Positions 7,442-15,015 of a DNA stretch of 33,145 bases are shown piece after piece. Where the stretch lies: positions 1 through 33,145 of the forward strand of contig NZ_SMKH01000055.1 in the NCBI RefSeq assembly GCF_004348515.1, given 5' to 3'. The translations under genes and the position numbers were made by a program. The stretch's first letter is position 1. Every line of letters begins with the position of its first letter. This stretch comes from Actinomadura sp. KC345. GTDB lineage: Bacteria; Actinomycetota; Actinomycetes; Streptosporangiales; Streptosporangiaceae. The notes beneath the pieces were generated by a model, which was not told the DNA's origin, searched no databases, and saw only the letters and a program-made list of their open reading frames with translations.

Positions 7442-8291
7442 CGCCTCCCCTTTCCTCGAGCAGGTCGAAGAGCTCGCGGTGCAACCGCTGGAACTCGGAA
7501 CTGAAGATGATCTCCTTGAGGTGGCCGGAGCGCGGCCGCGGCAGGTCGACGAGCTGGTCCGACGCGATCCGGCCGGGACGCGGCAGCATGACCACCACGC
7601 GGTCGGCCAGCAGGATGGCCTCGTTCAGGTCATGGGTGACGAACAGGACGGTCTTGGAGACGCGGTCGGACCCCTCCTGCTCGAGGAGGTCGAGGAACTC
7701 CGACTGGAGGCGAAGTTTCGTCTGCGCGTCGAGGGCACCGAACGGCTCGTCCATCAGCAGGATGTCGGGGTCGGTGACCAGGGTCCGCGCGATCGCGGCG
7801 CGCTGGCGCATGCCGTGCGAGAGCTGGCGCGGGTACGCCTTCTCGAAGTCGGCGAGGCCCACCATCCGGAGCATCTCGCGTGAGCGTTTGAGACGTTCGG
7901 CCCGCGACAGCCTCGTGCGCGCCTCAAGGCCCAGCTCGACGTTCTTGTGCACGCGGCGCCAGGGCAGCAGGCCGTCCCGGGCGAACATGTAGCTGGTCTT
8001 GTTGCTCGCCCCCTGCACGGGCCGCTCGTCGATGACGACCTCGCCCTCGGTCGGCTCGACCAGGCCCGCGAACATGTTGAGCAGGCTGGTCTTGCCGCAG
8101 CCGGACGCTCCGACGAGCGCCACGAACTGGCCCTTCGGCACCTCGAGGTTCACGTCGCGCAGCGCCTCGACCGTGCGGGCCCCGCCACCGAGACCTCCAT
8201 AGGTGAGGTTCACGTTCCGGGCCGCCAGGACCGATGCCGGCGCCACGGGTCGCTCCTCCAGCGCAGGCTCGCTCGTCGGAGATGTTGCCAT
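7434..8291 (-). CDS. ABC transporter ATP-binding protein, SsuB/TauB family
   Basis: This 285-residue cytoplasmic ATPase shows a complete set of motifs: Walker A GASGCGKTS (about residues 61-69), the signature LSHGMRQR (a variant of LSGGQ), Walker B DILLMDEPFGALDA and the switch histidine in FVTHD. The first 20 or so residues are a poorly conserved extension. ATG at 8291 is preceded by GGAGGGG. It is the first gene of the transporter operon and is transcribed from the region divergent to the CoA ligase operon. It energises import by the permease and binding protein encoded downstream. Confidence 0.94.
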   Translation of the reverse strand: MATSPTSEPALEERPVAPASVLAARNVNLTYGGLGGGARTVEALRDVNLEVPKGQFVALVGASGCGKTSLLNMFAGLVEPTEGEVVIDERPVQGASNKTSYMFARDGLLPWRRVHKNVELGLEARTRLSRAERLKRSREMLRMVGLADFEKAYPRQLSHGMRQRAAIARTLVTDPDILLMDEPFGALDAQTKLRLQSEFLDLLEQEGSDRVSKTVLFVTHDLNEAILLADRVVVMLPRPGRIASDQLVDLPRPRSGHLKEIIFSSEFQRLHRELFDLLEERGGDE

Positions 8292-8403
8292 TCGCTTGCC
8301 CCTCCAGAAGGTGGCTCATGACGGGCTCCTGGCTCACCGGCGGCTGCCTGCGCAGTCCTCCTGTGACACACCCAAGACAGTGCCCAGCGAGTATGTCGCA
8401 ACA

Positions 8404-8422
8404 GTGTGAAGTTATTGTGTGA
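8404..8422. repeat. GTGTGA direct repeat in divergent promoter region
   Basis: GTGTGA occurs at 8404-8409 and 8417-8422, a 13-base period, in the 255-base region between the divergent transporter and CoA ligase operons. It lies closer to the transporter gene. It could be a regulator site for that operon; this is positional inference only. Confidence 0.3.
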
Positions 8423-8475
8423 CCTAAGTCAAGAGTCTGACTATGAGCTGCTCAGCAGTCGTCGAACGGGGCGTC

Positions 8476-8504
8476 TTGATACTAGATAGCGACTTCAGTA
8501 ACGT
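8476..8504 (+). promoter_or_regulatory. Putative promoter of CoA ligase/Rieske operon
   Basis: TTGATA (8476-8481) and TAACGT (8499-8504) are separated by 17 bases, a plausible housekeeping promoter about 45 bases before the GTG start at 8547. The shared inverted repeat at 8479-8502 covers most of it, so a bound regulator would block RNA polymerase. Confidence 0.5.
8479..8502. promoter_or_regulatory. Candidate operator, site A: ATACT-N13-AGTAAC
   Basis: The left arm ATACT (8479-8483) and right arm AGTAAC (8497-8502) are separated by 13 bases. The same arrangement recurs at 21059, 28759 and 32020. It overlaps the putative promoter of the CoA ligase operon. The binding protein is probably one of the two TetR regulators of the window (inference). 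Confidence 0.55.
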
Positions 8505-8546
8505 CGGTTGCGTTAACTAGAGACTCGCTGTCGTAAGGAAGCCTCA

Positions 8547-10088
8547 GTGCCCTTGATCGAGATCGCCGGCCTCGCGGTCGACGACGCCGGCCTCGCGCTG
8601 GCGGACGGTGCGTCGAGCCTGACGTGGGGCGAGTTGCTGGAGCAGTCCGTGCGTGCCGGCAACGCACTTCGCGAGTCCGCGGCGGGCGGCCGGGTGGCGG
8701 TGATCGGCGCGAACGAGGCCCGCACCCTGCTGGCGCATCTGGCGGCCGCACTGGCGGGCGTGCCCTCGGTGGCCGTGAACGCCCGCCTGCGCCCGCAGGA
8801 GGTGGAGTACATCCTCCGCGACTCCGGGGCGACGGTCTGCATGATCCCCGAGTCCCGGTACGCCGAGCTTTTTCCCGTCGCCGGCCGGGCGGGCTGCCGG
8901 ACGATCGTCTCCGACGCCCCCGGTACCGCCGTGACGTCGTGGCGGGAACTCGTCGCGTCCGGCTCCGCCGAGTGGAACCCGCACGCGCCGGTCGAGCCGC
9001 TCATCCTCTACACGTCCGGGACCAGCGGGTTCCCCAAGGGCACCCACTCCCGATGGGCCGCGCGGCCGGAGCCGGACGTCGCCCGCCATCTCGCATCGGT
9101 GCGCGCCGGCATGGCCGCCGTGCCGGACGGCACGCATCTGGTGGCCGGGCCGCTCCACCACAACGGGCCGCTGATGGGACTGCGCAGCCTGCTCATGGGG
9201 CGGCGCGTCGCCGTCCTGCCGAAGTTCACGGCCGAGGCGGCTCTGGCCGCGATCGAGCGGCACCGGGCCGCCTCCACCGTGATGGTCCCGACGCACCTGA
9301 GCCGGCTGCTGGCGCTACCCGCGGAGGTCCGCGAACGGTACGACGTCAGCAGCATGGCGCACCTGGTGCTCACCGGCGCGCCGTGCCCGCCGGAGGTGAA
9401 GCGGGCGGTCATCGACTGGTTCGGCCCGGTGGTGAGCGAGGCGTACGGCGGTTCGGAGTCCGGGACCGTGTGCATGATCAACTCCGCGGAGTGGCTGCGG
9501 AAGCCGGGCTCGGTGGGCCGTCCGCTGCCGCGCTTCGAGGCGGTCGTGGTCGGCGACGACGACCGGCCCCTGCCCGCGAACCGGACCGGGCGCCTCTACT
9601 TCCGCGACAGCACCGGCCAGGGGATCACCTACCTCGGCGACCCGGACAAGACCGCCGCCGCCCACCTCGAACCGAATCTGTTCTGCCTCGGGGACGTGGG
9701 ACACGTGGACGACGACGGCTACGTCTACGTCACCGACCGCGCGGTCGACATGGTCATCTCCGGCGGGGTCAACGTCTACCCGGCCGAGTCGGAGCGCGTC
9801 CTCCACGGCCATCCCCAGGTAGCGGACGCCGCCGTCATCGGCGTCCCCGATCAGGACATGGGCGAGAGCCTCGTGGCCCTGGTCGTCCCCCATGCCGGCC
9901 AGAAGCTCGACGAGCCGGCGCTCGGCTCCTACTGTCGCGAGTCGCTCGCGTCGTACAAGTGCCCGAGCCGCTACGTCTTCGTCGACAGCGTCGGCCGGGA
10001 CGCCATGGGCAAGGTCCAGAAGAAGCGCCTGCGCCAGACGTACCTCGCCTCCAGGGAAGGCGCACCCGATGCCGTCCCCCGGGCCTGA
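8547..10088 (+). CDS. AMP-dependent acyl-CoA synthetase/ligase
   Basis: This 513-residue ANL-superfamily ligase activates a carboxylic acid as acyl-AMP and then forms the CoA thioester. Visible motifs are the phosphate loop YTSGTSGFPKGT (about residues 153-164), YGGSES, the hinge region DRAVDMVISGGVNVYPAE and the C-terminal lysine region GKVQKKRLR. The GTG start has AAGGAAG about 6 bases upstream. It is the first gene of the long plus-strand operon, and its end overlaps the ferredoxin gene. Its substrate is probably the imported acid or an oxygenated derivative. Nothing in the sequence separates aryl from alicyclic or fatty acids. Confidence 0.93.
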   Translation: MPLIEIAGLAVDDAGLALADGASSLTWGELLEQSVRAGNALRESAAGGRVAVIGANEARTLLAHLAAALAGVPSVAVNARLRPQEVEYILRDSGATVCMIPESRYAELFPVAGRAGCRTIVSDAPGTAVTSWRELVASGSAEWNPHAPVEPLILYTSGTSGFPKGTHSRWAARPEPDVARHLASVRAGMAAVPDGTHLVAGPLHHNGPLMGLRSLLMGRRVAVLPKFTAEAALAAIERHRAASTVMVPTHLSRLLALPAEVRERYDVSSMAHLVLTGAPCPPEVKRAVIDWFGPVVSEAYGGSESGTVCMINSAEWLRKPGSVGRPLPRFEAVVVGDDDRPLPANRTGRLYFRDSTGQGITYLGDPDKTAAAHLEPNLFCLGDVGHVDDDGYVYVTDRAVDMVISGGVNVYPAESERVLHGHPQVADAAVIGVPDQDMGESLVALVVPHAGQKLDEPALGSYCRESLASYKCPSRYVFVDSVGRDAMGKVQKKRLRQTYLASREGAPDAVPRA

Positions 10089-10458
10089 GGGTCGGATGCC
10101 CGAGCAGGGGGCCCCGCGCGAGGACGCCGGCGGCGCGACGATCCGCGTGCTGCCGTCCGGGGTCGAGTTCCGCGCCCGCAAAGGGCAGACGGTGCTGGAC
10201 GCGGCGGACGAGCAGAACGTCATCTGGCCGACCATCTGCCACGCCAACGCCGAGTGCACCCGGTGCTTCTTCGAGATCGTCGAGGGCGGCGGGAACCTCT
10301 CCGCCATGGAAGCCCGCGAGGAGGAGGCCCTGGACGCGATCAGGTGGCGCGGCACTCCGCGGCCTCTGGAACGACTCGCCTGTTGTGCCCAGGTCAACGG
10401 CGACGTGGTGGTGCGCCGCCGCAGTGTTCGTAAACGCGAGGAGGAAGCGAACCGATGA
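10069..10458 (+). CDS. 2Fe-2S ferredoxin, adrenodoxin-type
   Basis: This protein of about 129 residues shows C57-x5-C63-x2-C66, then C105 (with adjacent C106) after 38 residues. That is the vertebrate/adrenodoxin-type 2Fe-2S spacing rather than the plant C-x4-C. The ATG at 10069 has AGGGAAGG 8 bases upstream; an internal ATG at 10096 behind GAGGGT, nearer the upstream stop, is an alternative start and would shorten the protein by 9 residues. The stop overlaps the ATG of the Rieske oxygenase by 4 bases, so it very probably delivers electrons to that enzyme. No ferredoxin reductase gene is present in the window. Confidence 0.88.
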   Translation: MPSPGPEGRMPEQGAPREDAGGATIRVLPSGVEFRARKGQTVLDAADEQNVIWPTICHANAECTRCFFEIVEGGGNLSAMEAREEEALDAIRWRGTPRPLERLACCAQVNGDVVVRRRSVRKREEEANR

Positions 10459-11867
10459 GCCTCACCGACGACCTCAAGCAGATTCACGCCAACGCAGAGA
10501 AGCACAGGCTGGAGTACCCCCCGGAGGCGGAGTTCGGGGAGCTGCATCGGCCGGACCCGGAGCACTCCTACATCGACCCGAAGCGGTACACCTCCCCGGA
10601 GTTCCTCCAGCGCGAGTTCGACTCGCTGTGGTCCGACATCTGGCAGATGGCCTGCCGGGCGGAGCAGGTCGCCGAACCGGGCGACTACCACGAGTACACG
10701 ATCGGCCGCCAGAGCTACCTGGTGGTGCACGGCCAGGACGGCAGGCTGCGCGCCTTCCACAACGTCTGCCCGCACCGCGGCAAGATCCTCAAGCCGTCCT
10801 GCGGGTCGGCGAAGGAACTCCGGTGCGGCTATCACGCCTGGGCATGGACCCTGGACGGCCGGCTCAAGGACATCCCGGACCGCTCGGTCTTCCCGGAGAT
10901 CAAGGACGACGACTACGCGCTGCACGAGGTCGCCTGCGACCAGTGGGGCGGCTTCGTCTTCATCCACCCGGTCCCGGCCGAGGCGGGCAGCCTGCGCGAC
11001 TTCCTCGAACCCCTCGCGGGTGAGGTGGACAAGTACCACCTCGACCGTTTCCGTGCCTCGATGCACGCCGAGATCGTCCTCGACTGCAACTGGAAGACGG
11101 CGCTGGAGGCCTTCCTGGAGGCCTACCACGTGAAGGGCACCCACCCGCAGATCATGACGTTCCTCGACGACGTCAACACCAAGTTCAGCGCCTACGGCAG
11201 GCACGCCATGATGATCGTGCCCTACGGCGTCCCCAGCATGCGCCTTGAGCACGTCGACCCGGCCGAGGTCTACGAGTCGTACTACTCCCGCTCCGCGTCC
11301 GGCTTCCGGCACAGCAAGCAGGGCAAGGGCGAGCAGGCGACCGGGATGCCCGCCCAGCACAGCGTGGAGCTGCCGCCGGAGCTGTTCGACGAGGACGGCG
11401 AGTGGAAGCTCGCCGAGCCGGTCCGCGAGTACCTGATCAAGACGAACCGGGCCAAGGAGTCGCAGTTCGGCCACGACTACTCCGAGCTCTCGGACGCCCA
11501 GATGGTGGACGACTACGACTACCACGTCTTCCCGAACCTGAAGTTCAACGCCCACGCGGGCGGAGCGCTGACGTTCCGCTCGCGCCCGCACCCGACGAAC
11601 CCCGACCTGTGCGTCTTCGACGTCTACACCCTGGTGTGGGACAACGAGAACGAGGCGCCGCTCGACGTCGCACCGACCATCTCGGTGGACATCAAGGAGG
11701 TCAGCATGGGCCAGGTCCTCGACCAGGACTTCTCCAACCTCCCCGAGGTACAGCGCGGCCTGCACAACGCGGGCCTCAAGCACCTCACGGTCGGCGGTTC
11801 CGAGATGCGGGTCATCCACTTCCACAAGAACCTGATGGAGCAGCTCGAACAGCGTCGCGCTCACTGA
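10455..11867 (+). CDS. Rieske non-heme iron oxygenase, alpha subunit
   Basis: This 470-residue oxygenase has the Rieske cluster ligands C105-x-H107-x16-C124-x2-H127 (CPHRG and CGYHAW) and the mononuclear iron histidines H225 and H230 in EAYHVKGTH. The residue that bridges electron transfer, usually Asp, is Glu222 here, as in carnitine- and betaine-type monooxygenases. No small beta subunit is encoded nearby, so an alpha-only trimer is expected. It starts in an ATGA overlap with the ferredoxin gene. It hydroxylates or oxidatively cleaves the substrate of the island at the expense of O2 and electrons from the ferredoxin. The exact substrate is unknown. Confidence 0.94.
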   Translation: MSLTDDLKQIHANAEKHRLEYPPEAEFGELHRPDPEHSYIDPKRYTSPEFLQREFDSLWSDIWQMACRAEQVAEPGDYHEYTIGRQSYLVVHGQDGRLRAFHNVCPHRGKILKPSCGSAKELRCGYHAWAWTLDGRLKDIPDRSVFPEIKDDDYALHEVACDQWGGFVFIHPVPAEAGSLRDFLEPLAGEVDKYHLDRFRASMHAEIVLDCNWKTALEAFLEAYHVKGTHPQIMTFLDDVNTKFSAYGRHAMMIVPYGVPSMRLEHVDPAEVYESYYSRSASGFRHSKQGKGEQATGMPAQHSVELPPELFDEDGEWKLAEPVREYLIKTNRAKESQFGHDYSELSDAQMVDDYDYHVFPNLKFNAHAGGALTFRSRPHPTNPDLCVFDVYTLVWDNENEAPLDVAPTISVDIKEVSMGQVLDQDFSNLPEVQRGLHNAGLKHLTVGGSEMRVIHFHKNLMEQLEQRRAH

Positions 11868-11873
11868 CCGCTG

Positions 11874-11937
11874 CGTCGACTTGCGGCGTGTTGTTGTTAT
11901 GAGCGCGTCGAGAACAACAACACGCCGCAAGTCGACG
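11874..11937. terminator. Long 25-bp inverted repeat after the Rieske gene
   Basis: Perfectly complementary arms at 11874-11898 and 11913-11937 (25 bases each) flank a 14-base loop. It begins 6 bases after the Rieske stop codon, with only 44 bases left before the next gene on the same strand. It could be a terminator, an attenuator or an mRNA stabilising element that sets the ratio between the upstream three and downstream five genes. Confidence 0.6.
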
Positions 11938-11981
11938 AGGTAGCGACCCGGTCGGCCGTTCACGATCCAGGAGAGGTTTGC

Positions 11982-13037
11982 ATGACGTCCATTGCCGAGC
12001 AGGCGCGTCCCGCCCGAGGAACGACCACCCGCGCGGTGGTGCTGACCCGCCGACCGGTGGGGCAGGTGGTCCGGGTGGAGGACTTCGAGATCGCCGACGT
12101 CGCCCTGCCCGCGCCGGCGGAGGGCGAGGTGCTCGTGGAGAACCACTACATGAGCGTCGACCCGTCCACGCGCGGGCGCCTTGAGGACTTCGAGAAGCAC
12201 TACACGCGGAACTTCGCGCTCGGCGCGCCGCTCGACGGGATGGCCGTCGGACGCGTCGCGGCGAGCGCCTCGGCGGCCCTCCCCGAAGGCACCTGGGTGC
12301 GTCACCAGCTGGGTTGGCGCGAGCACGCGGTGGTCCGGGCCGACGAGGCCCGCCGGATCAGGGTGGACCGGGCCCCGGCGCCGTACTGGCTCGGTGCCCT
12401 CGGCCTCACCGGCCTCACCGCGTACGTCGGTCTCACCGAGGTGGCGCAGGTCGTCCCCGGCGACACGGTGTGGGTCTCCGGCGCCGCCGGCGGTGTGGGC
12501 AGCGTGGCCGGGCAGATGGCCCGCAACCTCGGCGCGGACCGCGTGGTCGGCACCGCCGGCGGCCCGGAGAAGGCCAGGGCCCTGGTGGACGCGTTCGGCT
12601 TCGACGCCGGCGTGGACTACCGCGAGCCGGACCTGGCCGAGCGGCTCCGCGAGGCCGCCCCGGACGGCTACTCGGTCTACTTCGACAACGTCGGCGGCGA
12701 GCAGCTGACGATCGCGCTGGACCTGCTCGACCCGTTCGGCAGGATCGCGTTGTGCGGGATGATCTCCAACTTCGGCGTCGACTTCTCCGCCCAGCACCAG
12801 GGCCCGGCCGTCGGGCAGCTGATCCAGGCGGTGCTCAAGCGGTTGACGCTGCGCGGATTCATCGCCCGCGACCACTTCGACCTGCAGGACAGGTTCGAGG
12901 ACGACGTCATCGGGTGGATCGACGACGGGAAGATGGTCGTCGAGCAGACGGTCCGCGAGGGACTCGGCAGCGCCCCGGAGGCCCTGATCGGCGTGCTCAC
13001 CGGCGCCAACCTCGGCAAGATGCTGGTGAAGCTGTGA
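11982..13037 (+). CDS. NADP-dependent MDR oxidoreductase, CurA/PTGR-like
   Basis: This 351-residue zinc-independent medium-chain reductase begins with the family-typical region ...VLVENHYMSVDPSTRGR. The nucleotide-binding motif is SGAAGGVGSVAG, and the C-terminal AVLKRLTLRGFIARDH element is typical of CurA/YncB/prostaglandin-reductase relatives. These enzymes reduce the double bond of enones or enals with NADPH. GGAGAGG lies 5-6 bases before the ATG. It follows the long inverted repeat and leads a tight run of five genes. It may reduce an unsaturated ring ketone or acyl intermediate; the substrate is not deducible. Confidence 0.93.
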   Translation: MTSIAEQARPARGTTTRAVVLTRRPVGQVVRVEDFEIADVALPAPAEGEVLVENHYMSVDPSTRGRLEDFEKHYTRNFALGAPLDGMAVGRVAASASAALPEGTWVRHQLGWREHAVVRADEARRIRVDRAPAPYWLGALGLTGLTAYVGLTEVAQVVPGDTVWVSGAAGGVGSVAGQMARNLGADRVVGTAGGPEKARALVDAFGFDAGVDYREPDLAERLREAAPDGYSVYFDNVGGEQLTIALDLLDPFGRIALCGMISNFGVDFSAQHQGPAVGQLIQAVLKRLTLRGFIARDHFDLQDRFEDDVIGWIDDGKMVVEQTVREGLGSAPEALIGVLTGANLGKMLVKL

Positions 13038-13846
13038 GCGCGCCCGGATCCGCTCGCCCGGACGCGCCGGGGACGGCCACCTACGAGGTCCAGGACGGGG
13101 TGGCGACGCTCACCCTGCGCAACGCCCGCCGGAAGAACGCCATCACGCTCGCGATGGCCGGGCAGATCGCGGAGTTCTGCGCGATGGTCGCCGACGACAC
13201 CGCGATCGGCGCGGTCGTGGTGCGCGGCGACGGCGGCTACTTCTGCAGCGGCGCGGACACCCGCGACCTGGCCGCGTCGTCGGCCGACGCGGCGAGCCCG
13301 GAGGCGGTGGCCCGCACGTCGGCCGTCTACGGCTCCTTCGTCGGCATCGGTTCGCTGCCCGTCCCGACGGTCTCCGTCGTGACCGGCGGAGCGGTGGGCG
13401 CCGGACTGAACCTGGCGCTGGCCACCGACCTGATGGTGGCCACCCCGGACGCGGTCCTCGACAGCGGCTTCCTGGCCCGCCGGATCCATCCCGGCGGCGG
13501 CCACCTCGGGCTGCTGGGGCGCGCGGTCGGCCGGCCCACGGCGGTGTCGATGGCGCTCTTCGGCCAGGCGATATCCGGTGGGCGCGCGGCGGAGCTGGGG
13601 TGGGGGCTCGCCGTCCCCGCCGACCGGATCGACGCGGAGGTCGCCGAGCTGGTCGCGATGCCCGCCCAGGACCCGGAGCTGACCCGCCGGGTCACCCGGA
13701 GCCTCAAGCTGGAGCTCGGGCCGCCCGCCGTCTCCTGGGACCAGGCCGTCGAGATCGAGCGCGGCGTCCAGATGTGGTCCCTGGGCAGGAAGGGCCGCGA
13801 GGGCTGGGCCACGAACCCGTCCAAGCCGCAGGTGCCGGGGCGGTGA
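13034..13846 (+). CDS. Crotonase-fold protein lacking both hydratase glutamates
   Basis: This 270-residue member of the enoyl-CoA hydratase/isomerase superfamily starts at a GTG overlapping the previous stop (GTGA). The oxyanion-hole regions are present (GYFCSGADTRDLA and GGAVGAGLN). Aligned to rat enoyl-CoA hydratase without gaps around the active site, the two catalytic Glu (144 and 164) become N126 and F146, and the usual PGAGG is PGGGH. A standard hydratase reaction is therefore unlikely. Isomerase, C-C hydrolase (ring-opening) or other crotonase chemistry is possible. It sits between the MDR reductase and the CaiB CoA transferase genes. The fold is clear; the reaction is unknown. Confidence 0.9.
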   Translation: MSAPGSARPDAPGTATYEVQDGVATLTLRNARRKNAITLAMAGQIAEFCAMVADDTAIGAVVVRGDGGYFCSGADTRDLAASSADAASPEAVARTSAVYGSFVGIGSLPVPTVSVVTGGAVGAGLNLALATDLMVATPDAVLDSGFLARRIHPGGGHLGLLGRAVGRPTAVSMALFGQAISGGRAAELGWGLAVPADRIDAEVAELVAMPAQDPELTRRVTRSLKLELGPPAVSWDQAVEIERGVQMWSLGRKGREGWATNPSKPQVPGR

Positions 13847-15015
13847 CCCGGCGGGGGCCTTTGCACGGGGCGCGCGTCCTCGACCTGAGCACCACCTTCT
13901 CCGGACCGTACTGCACCCGCCAGCTGGCGGATCTCGGCGCGGCGGTGCTCAAGGTCGAGGCGCCGGGAGGGGACGTGACCCGGAACCTCGGCACGATCGC
14001 GCGTCCCGGGATGAGCAGCGTCTACGCCTCGGCCAATCGGGACAAGGCCACGGTGCTGATCGACCTCAAGTCGGCCGGAGGCCGGCAGGAGATGCGGCGG
14101 CTCCTCGCCCGTGCGGACGTTCTGGTGCACAACATGCGGCCCGCCGCCGCCGAGCGGCTGGGCATCGGCCCGGACGCCGCCCTGGGAATCAACCCGCGCC
14201 TCGTCCACGTGGCGATCACGGGGTACGGCTCGGACGGCCCCGACGCCGGACGGCCGGCCTACGACGACACGATCCAGGCGGCTTCCGGGCTCTCCTGGCT
14301 GCAGAGCATGCACTCCGAGGACCCGGCCTACCTGGCCACGCCGCTGGCCGACAAGGTGGCGGGGATGTCCGCCGCCCAGGCCGTGCTGGCCGGACTGCTC
14401 CACCGGGAGCGGACCGGGGAGGGCCAGGCCGTGGAGGTCCCCATGTTCGAGACCCTGGCCGGTTTCGCCCTGATGGAGCAGTGGGGCGGCCGGGCATTCT
14501 CGCCGTCCCTGGGCGACACCGGCTACCGGCGGATGCGCTCGCCGTACCGGAGGCCCTACCGGACCCGGGACGGAGTCGTCTCCGTCGTCGTCTACCACGA
14601 CGGGCACTGGCGCCGCTTCTTCGACCTGATCGGCGAGCCGGAGGTCCTGGAGGACGAACGCTTCGCCACCCCGGCGGCGCGCAACGAGCACATCGACGAC
14701 CTCTACGCGCTGCTGGAGCGGCGCATGGCCGAACGCAGCACGTCGGAGTGGCTGAAGGCCCTCGACGACGCCGACATCCCGGCCGCCGCGGTCCGGTCAC
14801 TGGACGACCTCTTCGACGACGAGCACCTGACCGCGGTCGACTTCTTCCAGGAGGTCGAGGACGCTCGGGGAGAGCGCTACGTCGCGACCCGAGCCCCGTG
14901 GCGCTTCAGCCGCACCCCGGTCGCCGACCCCCGGGACCGGCCGGGGCCGATGCTGCCCGACGAGGGCCGCGGAGCCGCCCTTGAGGCCTGGCTGGAAGGG
15001 AGTGAGGAGCGATGA
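13843..15015 (+). CDS. CaiB/BaiF-family CoA transferase
   Basis: This 390-residue family III CoA transferase starts at a GTG overlapping the crotonase stop (GTGA). The N-terminus shows the family pattern (GARVLDLSTTFSGPYCTRQLADLGA...KVEAPGGD). D170, in PLADKVAG, aligns with the Asp that forms the acyl-anhydride and glutamyl/aspartyl-CoA-type intermediates in formyl-CoA transferase. The downstream HRERTGEGQAVEVPMFE segment is also typical. It moves CoA between carboxylates and could activate the substrate from a product CoA ester, conserving ATP compared with the ligase of the same operon. Its stop overlaps the next ATG (ATGA). Confidence 0.94.
   Translation: MTRRGPLHGARVLDLSTTFSGPYCTRQLADLGAAVLKVEAPGGDVTRNLGTIARPGMSSVYASANRDKATVLIDLKSAGGRQEMRRLLARADVLVHNMRPAAAERLGIGPDAALGINPRLVHVAITGYGSDGPDAGRPAYDDTIQAASGLSWLQSMHSEDPAYLATPLADKVAGMSAAQAVLAGLLHRERTGEGQAVEVPMFETLAGFALMEQWGGRAFSPSLGDTGYRRMRSPYRRPYRTRDGVVSVVVYHDGHWRRFFDLIGEPEVLEDERFATPAARNEHIDDLYALLERRMAERSTSEWLKALDDADIPAAAVRSLDDLFDDEHLTAVDFFQEVEDARGERYVATRAPWRFSRTPVADPRDRPGPMLPDEGRGAALEAWLEGSEER

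Noticed and set aside
4761..8291. Assignment as a taurine, alkanesulfonate or thiamine-precursor transporter
   Set aside because: Only the family is recognisable. No sulfonate dioxygenase or thiamine gene is nearby, so a specific ligand name would be unsupported.
9315..12875. Very long open frame on the minus strand opposite the ligase, ferredoxin, Rieske and MDR genes
   Set aside because: It is an antisense shadow caused by high third-position GC. Its translation is low-complexity with no motif, whereas the plus strand carries clear enzymes.
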